A DNA stretch of 64,000 nt, taken from Rugamonas rivuli (GTDB lineage: Bacteria > Pseudomonadota > Gammaproteobacteria > Burkholderiales > Burkholderiaceae_D). The notes beneath the pieces are model-generated. The model saw only the letters and a list, made by a program, of their open reading frames with translations, made no database searches and was not told the DNA's origin. This document shows positions 52,543-61,402 of this stretch, one piece after another (within the stretch, counting starts at the first letter, position 1; the number at the start of each line of letters is the position of its first letter). The stretch is taken from contig NZ_WHUF01000011.1 of the NCBI RefSeq assembly GCF_009380165.1, positions 62,001 through 126,000 of the forward strand. The letters are read 5' to 3'. Position numbers and translations under genes: made by a program.

Positions 52543-54474
52543 ATGATGGTCAGGGATTTCGAACAATACAGCGCGTGGCGGCAAGGCGTGGTGACAGCCT
52601 TGAGGAACTACCAATCCTGGGTGGCCGACGCGTCCCTGACCGATGCCGCCACCGACCAGCGCATCGTACGCACGCTGGCGCGGCTGGCCGACGATAAATT
52701 GTCGGTGGCCTTCGTCGCCGAATTCTCGCGCGGCAAATCGGAGCTGATCAACGCCATCTTCTTTGCCGACTACGGCCAGCGCATCCTGCCGTCCGCCGCC
52801 GGCCGCACCACCATGTGTCCGACCGAGCTGATGTACGACGCCAGCTTCGCGCCCTCGATCCGCCTGCTGCCGATCGAGACGCGGGCCGAGAACCTGTCCA
52901 CCAGCGACTACCGCGACCAGCCCGCCGCTTGGACCGTGCTGCCGCTGAACCTGGACGCCGGCGCCGACATGCACGAGGTGTTCAAGCAGGTCAGCCTGAC
53001 GCGCCATGTGCCGGTGGAGGAAGCCAAGCGCTACGGCCTGTATGACGAGGACGATCCCGACATGCCGGTCACGCTGAACGATGCCGGCCTGGTCGAAATC
53101 TCGCTGTGGCGCCATGCGATCATCAACTTCCCGCATCCGCTGTTGAAGCAGGGGCTGGTGATCCTGGACACGCCGGGCCTGAACGCCATCGGCACCGAGC
53201 CGGAGCTGACGCTGAATTTGATCCCGAACGCGCACGCGGTGCTGTTCATCCTGGCCGCCGACACCGGTGTGACCAAGAGCGACATCGAAGTCTGGCGCAA
53301 CCACATCGGCGCGGGCGCGGGCCGGCTGGTGGTGCTGAACAAGATCGACAGCATGTGGGACGAGCTGCGCAGCGAGGCCGAGGTCAACATCGAGATCGAG
53401 CGCCAGCAGGCCAACGTGGCACACGTATTGGCGCTGGAGCCGCGCCAGGTGTTCCCGGTGTCGGCGCAGAAGGCGCTGGTGGGCAAGATCACGCAAGACC
53501 CGGCGCTGCTGGAGCGCAGCCGTTTGCAGACGCTGGAAAGCGCGCTGTTCAACGAGCTGATCCCGGCCAAGAAGGAAATCGTGCGCAAGCAGCTGGGCGA
53601 GGAATTGCAGGCGCTGAGCACGGCGCAGCTGGCGATGGTCAACGCCCGCAGCCGCGGCGTGGTCGAGCAGCTGCACGAGCTGAAGAGCTTGCGCGGCAAG
53701 AACCAGAGCGTGATCGCGCACATGATGCGCCGCATCGATGTCGAGAAGAAGGAATTCGACGCCAGCCTGTTCAAGCTGCAGGCCACGCGCGCCGTGTTCA
53801 CGCGGCTGTCGACCGAGCTGTACACCAGCATGGGCATGGACATCGTGCGCGACGACATCGAACTGGTGCGGCAGGAAATGCAGCGCAGCCGCTTCTTCAC
53901 CGGCGTGCGCGAAGCGGTGCGCAATTACTTCGAACGCATCCGCGCCAACCTCGACGCGGCCGAGCACAAGACGCTGGAGATCAGCGAGATGATGGGCGTG
54001 ATGTACCGCCGCTTCTCCAACGAACACGGCTTGACGCTGGCCTTGCCGATGCCGTTCTCGCTGGAGCATTACCGCGAGGAGATCGCCAGCATCGAGGCGA
54101 TCTACTACAAGCAGTTCGGCACGGCGACCTTGCTGACCACCAGCCGCGTGGTGCTGATGGAGAAGTTCTTCGACACCATCGCCTCGCGCGTGCGCGGCTG
54201 CTTCCGCGCCGCCAACAACGATGCGGAGGCGTGGCTGAAGGTGATCATGGCGCCGCTGGAGGCGCAGATCCGCCAGCACAAGGACCAGTTGAAACACCGG
54301 CTGGCGTCGATCCAGCGCATCCACGATGCGACCGACAGCCTGGAACAGAAAATCGATGCGTTTGAAGGCAGCCAGCAGGAGCTGGAGGCGCAGAAGGCGC
54401 GGCTCAATGAATTGGCGGGGCAGATCAGCATCGCCATCAATGCGGAATTCGTGGCGCTGGACGCCGCCGCTTAA
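52543..54474 (+). CDS. Bacterial dynamin-like GTPase
   Basis: A 643-residue protein. The G1 loop is AEFSRGKSEL (about residues 59-68), G3 is ILDTPGLN (about 207-214) and G4 is NKID (about 266-269), all intact, as in dynamin_N proteins. The second half is helical with long coiled coils (about 360-480 and 570-640) as expected of a stalk; no strong membrane helix. Such proteins remodel or fuse membranes. Two starting ATGs (52543, 52546) follow AAGGGCAGAG. It sits eight bases after mutM and 14 bases before mutY. Confidence 0.9.
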   Translation: MMVRDFEQYSAWRQGVVTALRNYQSWVADASLTDAATDQRIVRTLARLADDKLSVAFVAEFSRGKSELINAIFFADYGQRILPSAAGRTTMCPTELMYDASFAPSIRLLPIETRAENLSTSDYRDQPAAWTVLPLNLDAGADMHEVFKQVSLTRHVPVEEAKRYGLYDEDDPDMPVTLNDAGLVEISLWRHAIINFPHPLLKQGLVILDTPGLNAIGTEPELTLNLIPNAHAVLFILAADTGVTKSDIEVWRNHIGAGAGRLVVLNKIDSMWDELRSEAEVNIEIERQQANVAHVLALEPRQVFPVSAQKALVGKITQDPALLERSRLQTLESALFNELIPAKKEIVRKQLGEELQALSTAQLAMVNARSRGVVEQLHELKSLRGKNQSVIAHMMRRIDVEKKEFDASLFKLQATRAVFTRLSTELYTSMGMDIVRDDIELVRQEMQRSRFFTGVREAVRNYFERIRANLDAAEHKTLEISEMMGVMYRRFSNEHGLTLALPMPFSLEHYREEIASIEAIYYKQFGTATLLTTSRVVLMEKFFDTIASRVRGCFRAANNDAEAWLKVIMAPLEAQIRQHKDQLKHRLASIQRIHDATDSLEQKIDAFEGSQQELEAQKARLNELAGQISIAINAEFVALDAAA

Positions 54475-54488
54475 GACTTAGGAACAGA

Positions 54489-55619
54489 ATGAAGGTTGTA
54501 GCAGCAGAGAACTTTGCAGATCCCAGTTTCTCGGCCGATCTGATCGGCTGGCAAAAAATACATGGACGCCATGTGCTGCCTTGGCAGAACACGCGCGATG
54601 CGTATCTGATCTGGCTGTCGGAAATCATGTTGCAGCAGACGCAGGTGTCGGCTGTGCTGGGTTATTACGCGCGCTTCCTGGAGCGCTTCCCTACCCTGCG
54701 CGACCTGGCCTCGGCGCCGGTCGAGGATGTGATGGCGCAGTGGAGCGGCCTCGGCTACTACACGCGGGCGCGCAATCTGCACAAGTGCGCGCAGCGCGTG
54801 GTGGCCGAGTATGACGGCGTATTCCCTTCCGATCCGGTGTTGCTGGCGGAGTTGCCGGGCATAGGCCGTTCGACGGCGGCGGCGATCTCGGCGTTTTCCA
54901 GCGGCACGCGGGCGGCCATCATGGACGGCAACGTCAAGCGCGTGTTCGCTCGCGTGTTCGGCATCGACACGTATCCTGGCGAGCGCAAGACCGAGGAAAT
55001 GATGTGGCGCCGTGCGGAGGCCTTGCTGCCCGAGCAGGGGATCGAATCATACACGCAGGGCTTGATGGACATGGGCGCGACGCTGTGCACGCGCAGCAGT
55101 CCGTCGTGCGAGCGCTGTCCGATGCAGCCGCGCTGCGTGGCGTTCTCCACCAACCGCACCAAGGATCTGCCGGTGCGCAAGCCGAAGAAGGTAAGCCCGG
55201 AAAAGCATGCGGTGATGCTGGCGATTATCGACGGCGGCCAGGTGCTGCTGGAGCAGCGTCCGCCAAGCGGCATCTGGGGCGGTTTGTTGTCGCTGCCGGA
55301 GCTGGACGGTCATCTGCTGGCAGAGGATGATGAGGTGGAAGCGGTCGATGACGATGCGCTGATGCTGGCGGTAGGCAAGTTCGGCGAGATGGAATCGCAC
55401 GAGCGATTGTCGACGGTGACGCATGTGTTCACGCACTACAAGCTGCACATCACGCCCTACCGCGTGACCCTGGCGCGCCGGCAGGCGATGGCAGCCGAAT
55501 CCGGCCACGTCTGGTACGACGCCGCCAAAATCCCAGACGCCCCGCTGCCGGCGCCGATCAAGAAGCTGTTGCTGGAATTGGTTGGCGACAGCAAGGCCGC
55601 GCAGCAAAGGATGTTTTAA
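54489..55619 (+). CDS. mutY: A/G-specific adenine glycosylase
   Basis: A 376-residue enzyme removing A opposite 8-oxoguanine. Catalytic E45 in SEIMLQQT, the helix-hairpin-helix LPGIGRSTAAAI (about 122-133), D146 in MDGNVKRV, and the 4Fe-4S ligands C200, C207, C210, C216 are present, followed by the C-terminal NUDIX-like domain (about 240-370). It completes the GO system with mutM 2 kb upstream. Its stop overlaps by four bases the stop of the convergent repeat protein. Confidence 0.97.
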   Translation: MKVVAAENFADPSFSADLIGWQKIHGRHVLPWQNTRDAYLIWLSEIMLQQTQVSAVLGYYARFLERFPTLRDLASAPVEDVMAQWSGLGYYTRARNLHKCAQRVVAEYDGVFPSDPVLLAELPGIGRSTAAAISAFSSGTRAAIMDGNVKRVFARVFGIDTYPGERKTEEMMWRRAEALLPEQGIESYTQGLMDMGATLCTRSSPSCERCPMQPRCVAFSTNRTKDLPVRKPKKVSPEKHAVMLAIIDGGQVLLEQRPPSGIWGGLLSLPELDGHLLAEDDEVEAVDDDALMLAVGKFGEMESHERLSTVTHVFTHYKLHITPYRVTLARRQAMAAESGHVWYDAAKIPDAPLPAPIKKLLLELVGDSKAAQQRMF

Positions 55620-56299
55620 GGCCAGAGCTTGATGGCGGCGATTATTACGGTACAAATCGACGCCGCGGAGCCAAGGCACCATTTGATCATGCGGGATTCC
55701 AACTTAGCCAAGTCTTTTTTGGTAACGTAGTTTTCCTGGATTGCAGCGACTCTGGCTTCGAGGCGAGCAAACTCTTCTTTGGTTACGTAATTTTCTTGAA
55801 TTGCAGCGACTCTGGCTTCAAGGCGAGCAAACTCTTCTTTGGTTACGTAATTTTCTTGAATTGCGGCGACTCTGGCTTCAAGGCGGGCAAACTCTTCTTT
55901 GGTTACGTAATTTTCTTGAATTGCGACGACTCTGGCTTCAAGGCGGGCAAACTCTTCTTTGGTTACGTAATTTTCTTGAATTGCGGCGACTCTGGCTTCA
56001 AGGCGAGCAAACTCTTCTTTGGTGACGTAATTTTCTTGAATTGCGGCGACTCTGGCTTCAAGGCGAGCAAACTCTTCTTTGGTGACGTAATTTTCTTGAA
56101 TTGCGGCGACTCTGGCTTCAAGGCGAGCAAACTCTTCTTTGGTGACGTAGTTTGACTGGATAACCATCACCCGGCCCTCTACCCGGAGGAAGTCTTCCTT
56201 AGTGACATAGGGCTGGGCTGCCAAAGTCGCGTTGATGACAGCCGTGTCTTTTTCGACGGCTGCCACACGCTGCCCCAGTTGTGCGATTTGATCGTCCAT
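55616..56299 (-). CDS. Coiled-coil protein made of 20-residue tandem repeats, with C-terminal membrane helix
   Basis: A 227-residue protein. An N-terminal heptad-like segment is followed by one degenerate and seven almost identical 20-residue repeats of form NYVTKEEFARLEARVAAIQE (about residues 51-190), one degenerate repeat (YVTKKDLAKLESRM) and a C-terminal hydrophobic helix ending in KLWP. The repeats look like a long coiled coil held at a membrane. Each repeat is 60 bp. Function unknown; no family recognised beyond resemblance to small coiled-coil proteins with a tail anchor. A hairpin overlaps the region just before its start. Confidence 0.75.
   Translation of the reverse strand: MDDQIAQLGQRVAAVEKDTAVINATLAAQPYVTKEDFLRVEGRVMVIQSNYVTKEEFARLEARVAAIQENYVTKEEFARLEARVAAIQENYVTKEEFARLEARVAAIQENYVTKEEFARLEARVVAIQENYVTKEEFARLEARVAAIQENYVTKEEFARLEARVAAIQENYVTKEEFARLEARVAAIQENYVTKKDLAKLESRMIKWCLGSAASICTVIIAAIKLWP
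55741..56160. repeat. Seven-copy 60-bp tandem repeat inside the coiled-coil gene
   Basis: The seven 60-base units at 55741-56160 (unit starts at 55741, 55801, 55861 and so on) are identical at all but a few positions. Variants include GGTGACG in the last three units against GGTTACG in the earlier four, GACGAC against GGCGAC in the fourth unit (55921), and GCGGGC in units three and four. The pattern suggests local unit duplication. Confidence 0.97.
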
Positions 56300-56300
56300 C

Positions 56301-56324
56301 CCCCATCATTGTTCAATGACGGGG
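56301..56324 (-). promoter_or_regulatory. Hairpin next to the start of the coiled-coil gene
   Basis: CCCC, AT, CATTG, loop TT, CAATG, AC and GGGG pair into an 11-bp stem with one mismatch, immediately upstream of the ATG at 56299 (GATGGGGGATG on the - strand). In RNA it could hide the G-rich ribosome site, or terminate dgt transcription. No U-run follows. Confidence 0.4.
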
Positions 56325-56353
56325 AATGTTCAAGGTCAGCTGCTTGAGTTGAA

Positions 56354-57490
56354 TCAGAGCTCGTCGAGCGAGAACAGCCGGCGGTGTTCGCGGATGGCGT
56401 AGCGGTCGGTCATGCCGGCGATGTAGTCGGCGATCTTGCGCGCCTGCTTGCCGACGTCGCCCGACTTCTCCTGGTAATCCGGCGGCAACAACACCGGCTC
56501 GGCCATGAAGGCGTGGTACAGCTCGCGCACGATGCGGCTGGCTTTCACCCGCATGCGGTTGACCTTGTAGTGCCGATACAGATTCTCGCGCAGGAAGCGC
56601 TTGAGCTCGGTCGCGTCCTTGCGCATCGGATCGGAAAAACGGATCAGCGGCGGCGAGGCGCGCACCTCGTCCAGGCTCTTGGGCGCGGCGTCGGCCAGCA
56701 GCGCGCTGGAGGTGGCGATCAAGTCGTCGGCCAGCGCGGTGATCAGGCGGCGCAAGGTTTCATAAATCGCGCGGCGGCCGGACAGTCCCGGGAAAGTCTG
56801 CTGCACATCGCGCCACAGCCGCGCAAAAAACTCCACCTGCTCCAACTGCTCGATGGTGATCAAGCCGGAACGCAGGCCGTCGTCGATGTCGTGGCTGTTG
56901 TAGGCGATCTCATCGGCCAGGTTGGTCAGCTGCGCTTCCAGCGACGGCTGCGTGCGGTCGATGAAGCGCTGCGCCACCGGACCCAGCATGCGCGCATTGT
57001 TCAGCGAGCAGTGCTTGAGGATGCCTTCGCGGGTTTCGAACATCAGGTTCAGGCCGTTGTAAGCGCCGTAGTGTTCTTCCAGTTCGTCGACCACGCGCAG
57101 GCTTTGCAGGTTGTGCTCGAAGCCGCCATGGTCCTGCATGCATTCGTTGAGCACGTCCTGGCCGACATGGCCGAACGGCGTATGCCCCAGGTCGTGCGCC
57201 AGCGAAATGGCTTCCACCAGGTCTTCGTTCAGACGCAGATTGCGCGCCAGCGAACGGCCGATCTGCGCCACTTCCAGGCTGTGCGTCAGCCGGGTGCGGA
57301 ACAGGTCGCCTTCGTGGTTGAGGAACACCTGGGTCTTGTACTCCAGCCGGCGGAAGGCCGAGCTATGGATGATGCGGTCGCGGTCGCGCTGGAACTGGCT
57401 GCGCGAGGCGTGCGCCGCTTCGTCGTAGCGGCGCCCCACGCCGCCCGCCGAATGGGCCGCGTACGGTGCGAGGAATTCGTCGGGCAACAT
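56354..57490 (-). CDS. dgt: Deoxyguanosinetriphosphate triphosphohydrolase (dNTPase)
   Basis: A 378-residue HD-domain enzyme splitting dGTP (or dNTPs) into nucleoside and triphosphate. RRLEYKTQVFLNHEGDLFRTRLTHSLEVAQIGRSLAR, LAHDLGHTPFGHVGQDVLN and the later ADEIAYNSHDIDDGLRSGL supply the His/Asp metal ligands. Length and motifs match the short, type-2-like proteobacterial dNTPases. It lies 12 bases after aroKB in the pilQ-aroK-aroB-dgt order. Confidence 0.95.
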   Translation of the reverse strand: MLPDEFLAPYAAHSAGGVGRRYDEAAHASRSQFQRDRDRIIHSSAFRRLEYKTQVFLNHEGDLFRTRLTHSLEVAQIGRSLARNLRLNEDLVEAISLAHDLGHTPFGHVGQDVLNECMQDHGGFEHNLQSLRVVDELEEHYGAYNGLNLMFETREGILKHCSLNNARMLGPVAQRFIDRTQPSLEAQLTNLADEIAYNSHDIDDGLRSGLITIEQLEQVEFFARLWRDVQQTFPGLSGRRAIYETLRRLITALADDLIATSSALLADAAPKSLDEVRASPPLIRFSDPMRKDATELKRFLRENLYRHYKVNRMRVKASRIVRELYHAFMAEPVLLPPDYQEKSGDVGKQARKIADYIAGMTDRYAIREHRRLFSLDEL

Positions 57491-57502
57491 GGCAGCCTCC
57501 GC

Positions 57503-59146
57503 TTAAACGCAGGCGGCCAGCGTGGCCAGCAACAGCTCCTGCGGCGCGTTGGTGATGCTCGGTGCGCCCAGCGGTTTCAACAGGATGAACTTGATGGCGC
57601 CGCCCTCATTCTTCTTGTCGACTTCCATCAGCTCCAGCCAGCGCTGCGTGCCCAGGTCCGGCGCCTTGACCGGCAAGCCGGCCGCCGTCACCAGCGCGCG
57701 CATGCGCGCCACCGTGGCCGCGTCGACCAGGCCCATGCGGTGCGACAACTCGGCCGCCATCACCATGCCGCAGCCGACGGCCTCGCCATGCAACCACTCG
57801 CCGTAGCCCAGGCCGTTCTCGATGGCGTGGCCGAAGGTGTGGCCGAAATTCAGGATGGCGCGCAGGCCGCCCTCGCGTTCGTCCTGGCGCACCACGTCGG
57901 CCTTGATCTCGCACGAGCGGGCGATGGCATAGGCCAGCGCGCCCTTGTCGCGCGCCATCAGCTTGCCGATGTTGGCTTCGATCCAGTCGAAGAAGGCGGC
58001 GTCGATGATGGCGCCGTGCTTGATCACTTCGGCCAGGCCGGCCGACAGTTCGCGCGCCGGCAGGGTTTCCAGCGTCGAGGTATCGGCGATCACCGCGCGC
58101 GGCTGGTAGAACGCGCCTATCATATTCTTGCCCAGCGGGTGGTTGATGCCGGTCTTGCCGCCCACCGAGGAATCGACCTGCGACAGCAAGGTGGTCGGCA
58201 CCTGGATGAAGTCGACGCCGCGCATATAGCTGGCGGCCGCATAGCCGGTCAGGTCGCCGATGACGCCGCCGCCCAGGGCGATCAGCGTGGTCTTGCGGTC
58301 GGCCTTGGCGGCCAGCAGCGCGTCGAAGATCAGCATCAGGCTGGACCAGTTCTTGTGCTCCTCGCCGTCCGGCAGCACGATGGACGTGACGTGCTTGCCG
58401 GCGTTGCGCAAGCCGGCCTCGACGCGCGCCAGGTACAGCGGCGCGACGGTGGTGTTGGTGACGATGGCGACCTTGTCGCCGTGCACGTGACGCGCCAGCA
58501 GCGCGCCGTCTTGCAGCAGCGCCGGGCCGATCGAGATGGGATAGCTGCGCTCGCCCAGCTCGACATTTAACAGGATGGTGGATTCTTCGTTCATCGATGG
58601 TTCGGCTTGTGTGACGCAGTTGGGCGAGGCCTCGCAGGCCCGGGTTTCCAGCTGGGTCAGGATGGATTGAACCATCGATTGTACGTTAGGTCGGCCGGTA
58701 TCGATGACGATATCGGCAATTTCCATGTACAAAGGATCACGGACCGCCATCAATTCTTCGAGTTTCTTGCGCGGATCGGCCGTTTGCAGCAGCGGCCGGT
58801 TCTTGTCGTGCGCGGTGCGCTGCAGGATGCTGTTGACGGTCGCGCGCAGATAGATCACGGTACCGCGCGACTGCAGGTAGGCCCGGCTGTCGGCATTGAG
58901 GATGGCGCCGCCGCCGGTGGCCAGCACCAGGTCTTGCTGGGAGGTCAGCTCGCGGATCACGTCCGCCTCCCGCCGGCGGAAGCTCTGTTCCCCTTCAATT
59001 TCAAAAATCCACGGGATCGAGGCGCCGGTGCGGGCCTCGATCTCGTGATCGGAATCGATAAAGCGCGAGCCCAGCTTGCGGGCCAGGATGCGGCCGATGG
59101 TGGTTTTTCCTGCCCCCATCAGGCCGACTAGAAACACATTAGGCAT
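57503..59146 (-). CDS. aroKB: Shikimate kinase/3-dehydroquinate synthase fusion protein
   Basis: A single 547-residue frame. Residues 1-170 are shikimate kinase: Walker A GLMGAGKTT (8-16), D33, and GGG 78-80, all intact. A short linker with ...ASPNCVTQAEPS... leads to a Met at 185, where the 3-dehydroquinate synthase begins (ERSYPISIGPALLQDG, ALGGGVIGDLTGYAA, EVIKHG, GHTFGHAIE, LHGEAV), also complete. In many relatives aroK and aroB are separate adjacent genes. The codon before Met185 has no clear ribosome site, so the bifunctional protein is likely, though internal initiation at 58594 could also make free AroB. Confidence 0.93.
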   Translation of the reverse strand: MPNVFLVGLMGAGKTTIGRILARKLGSRFIDSDHEIEARTGASIPWIFEIEGEQSFRRREADVIRELTSQQDLVLATGGGAILNADSRAYLQSRGTVIYLRATVNSILQRTAHDKNRPLLQTADPRKKLEELMAVRDPLYMEIADIVIDTGRPNVQSMVQSILTQLETRACEASPNCVTQAEPSMNEESTILLNVELGERSYPISIGPALLQDGALLARHVHGDKVAIVTNTTVAPLYLARVEAGLRNAGKHVTSIVLPDGEEHKNWSSLMLIFDALLAAKADRKTTLIALGGGVIGDLTGYAAASYMRGVDFIQVPTTLLSQVDSSVGGKTGINHPLGKNMIGAFYQPRAVIADTSTLETLPARELSAGLAEVIKHGAIIDAAFFDWIEANIGKLMARDKGALAYAIARSCEIKADVVRQDEREGGLRAILNFGHTFGHAIENGLGYGEWLHGEAVGCGMVMAAELSHRMGLVDAATVARMRALVTAAGLPVKAPDLGTQRWLELMEVDKKNEGGAIKFILLKPLGAPSITNAPQELLLATLAACV

Positions 59147-59158
59147 GAACAGTCCGGG

Positions 59159-61369
59159 TTAATTCGGGTTACTACATAAGGTTGAGACCCCGTAAGGGCT
59201 GGTAACGCCCGGAGGCTGAGTCGCCTGGGTCGAATAATCGAGGCCCAAACCCGGCAAGTGTACCAGACCCGTGTAGATGGACTCGGAGCCATTCACCGAG
59301 CCGCGCACGGTCAGGTTCACATCCAGCCAGAAAGCGTGGTCGCGCGGATACACCAGCGAGACGATGGCCTGGCCCTTGGAGTCGGTCGTGACGTTGGTGG
59401 TGACGGTGACCGGAATGCCTGGCGTCAGCACGCCGTCGCCGTTAGTGTCCTCGCCCGGATCCAGGATGCCGTCGCGGTTGATGTCCTCGTTGGAGCAGCC
59501 CACGTGCTGCACCGGTTCCCACGGTCCCAGCGGCAGCGTGTACTTCATGAAGCCCTTGAAGTAGGTGGTCGGCAGCACCGAGGCGGTCAGCTTGACGCCG
59601 GAGGCGGCGTTGCCGGCCGCATCGGTGACGAGCACCACGTAGTCCAGCTGGTAGGCCGCGGTGCCGCTCTGCCCCACAGTGCTGCCGGTGCCGGCGCTGA
59701 TGAACAGCGATTTCTTCGCCACCGTCAGGCTGGCGATGGAACTGGCGCCGGAACCGCCGATGATCTTGGCCTGAATCTTCACGCCGTTCAGCGCCGACGG
59801 CGTGGCGCCGGCGATGAAGCTGACCGTGGCGGCGCCGTCGGCGCCGGTGATGACCAGCGCAGGCTGCGTCAACGTGCCGCCGCTCGAATCGGCCAGGATG
59901 GAGAAGGCCACGGTGGCGTTCTTGACCACGTTGTTGAGCGGCGTGCCGTCGCGCACCACGGCGCGCAGCGTGGTTTGCTCGCTGGTGCTGCCGGCGTTGT
60001 TGACGCCGATGACGGCCGGATCGGCTTGCACCGTGACGATGGCGGTATTGGTCAGCGGCGCGATGAACTCCAGGTCGGTCTGGGTGGTCAGGCTGCCGTT
60101 GGCGGCGGCGGTGATGGTGGCCACGCCAGGGCCGGTCGCGTTGACATACGCGTCGGCCGCGCCGCCGACCAGCGTGCGCGTGCCGCTCAGCACCGTGTTG
60201 CAGGTCGATTCGCTGTAGACCACGCCGCGCGAACTGCTGATGGCAACGCTGCCGGTCGGCCCGCCCGTGACGGCGATGTGCTGGCAGCCGCCGATGTAGG
60301 CCGCGCTTTCCGGATCGCCGTTCACGTCCAGCACCTTGACCGCGAAGGTCGACGAGTTGATGGCGATGCCGGCCGAGTTCGATTCGCCCGCCGCCTTGAC
60401 CGTGATGACGTCGGAAGAGCCGGTGCTGGCGGCATAGGTCAGCACCAGCTGGCCGGCCGAGTTGGTGACGGCCGCGCCGCCGCCCTTGACGGTCAGCGTA
60501 TTGAAGCTGGAGCTGAACGTCACCGCCTTCCCGCTCAAGCCGTTGCCGGCCGAGTCGACCAGCTTGACGGTGACGTCGGCGCTGGCGCCGACATTGATGG
60601 TCGGCTGGGCGTTGATGGTCAGCTTGTTGCCGGACACGTTGACGATGGTCGTCACCGGCACGGCGCCCGGCACCGAGGCGGTGATCTTGATCGCGCGCGA
60701 AGTCGGGTCGCCGCCGGTGCCCAGTTTCTCCGTCACCAGGCCCTGGGCGTTGGAGACGCGGTTGGTCAGCGACAGCGCGCCCGAGTCGGCCTTGAGGTCG
60801 ACCGTCACGCCCGACATCACGGTGTTGTTGGCGTCGCGCACCAGGGCGACGACGTTGACTTCATTGCCGGCGGTGCCGACCGAGGCCAGCGTGCCGGAAT
60901 CGGTGGTCAGCGTCAGCGTCGGCACGGCGGTGACGACCGTCACCGAGATCTCGCTGGACTTGGCCGCGCCGTTGTTGGCGCTGGCGGTGATGGTGATGGT
61001 GCGCGGGCTGGAATCGCCCTTGACGCTGAGCTTCTCGATCACCTGGCCGGAGCTGTTGGTGATGCGGTTGGTGTTGCTGATGGTGCCGGAACTGGCCGTG
61101 AAGTTGACCGTCTCGTTCGGCAGCGCATTGCCGCCGCTATCCTTGACGATGGCCGTCAGCGTCACTTCGGTGCCGTCCAGGCCGGACGAGGCGATGGTGG
61201 TCGCGCTGGCCGTCAGCACCACGCTGGCCGCCTTGGACGGCGCCACGCCGCTGCTGTTGGAGCCCGCCGAACCGCCGCCGCCGCCGCAGGCGGCCAACAA
61301 ACTGGCGCAGGCCAGCACGGCCAGCCATCCGGTGAATTTTTTCATGGTGCTTTTTCCGATCGTGTTCAT
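59159..61369 (-). CDS. Ig-like (Big_1) repeat lipoprotein
   Basis: A 736-residue surface-type lipoprotein. The signal peptide carries lipobox LLAAC (Cys about residue 27) and then a GGGGGS run. At least three Big_1-type Ig-like domains (about 48-145, 149-245, 246-338) follow, with signature patterns DGTEVTLTAIVKD and NSSGQVIEKL; later parts have further, more divergent ones. Near residue 630 a DINRDGILDPGEDTNGDG segment is a dockerin-like calcium loop. It lies between pilQ and aroKB, which are usually adjacent. Start at 61369 or at the ATG eight codons later. Confidence 0.85.
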   Translation of the reverse strand: MNTIGKSTMKKFTGWLAVLACASLLAACGGGGGSAGSNSSGVAPSKAASVVLTASATTIASSGLDGTEVTLTAIVKDSGGNALPNETVNFTASSGTISNTNRITNSSGQVIEKLSVKGDSSPRTITITASANNGAAKSSEISVTVVTAVPTLTLTTDSGTLASVGTAGNEVNVVALVRDANNTVMSGVTVDLKADSGALSLTNRVSNAQGLVTEKLGTGGDPTSRAIKITASVPGAVPVTTIVNVSGNKLTINAQPTINVGASADVTVKLVDSAGNGLSGKAVTFSSSFNTLTVKGGGAAVTNSAGQLVLTYAASTGSSDVITVKAAGESNSAGIAINSSTFAVKVLDVNGDPESAAYIGGCQHIAVTGGPTGSVAISSSRGVVYSESTCNTVLSGTRTLVGGAADAYVNATGPGVATITAAANGSLTTQTDLEFIAPLTNTAIVTVQADPAVIGVNNAGSTSEQTTLRAVVRDGTPLNNVVKNATVAFSILADSSGGTLTQPALVITGADGAATVSFIAGATPSALNGVKIQAKIIGGSGASSIASLTVAKKSLFISAGTGSTVGQSGTAAYQLDYVVLVTDAAGNAASGVKLTASVLPTTYFKGFMKYTLPLGPWEPVQHVGCSNEDINRDGILDPGEDTNGDGVLTPGIPVTVTTNVTTDSKGQAIVSLVYPRDHAFWLDVNLTVRGSVNGSESIYTGLVHLPGLGLDYSTQATQPPGVTSPYGVSTLCSNPN

Positions 61370-61402
61370 AGAGGACCTTGCAGAGCGGTGGTACGGGAAG
61401 GC

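Noticed and set aside
55741..56160. CRISPR-like tandem repeats
   Set aside because: Units are contiguous 60-bp copies without unique spacers and form one open reading frame, so this is a coding minisatellite.
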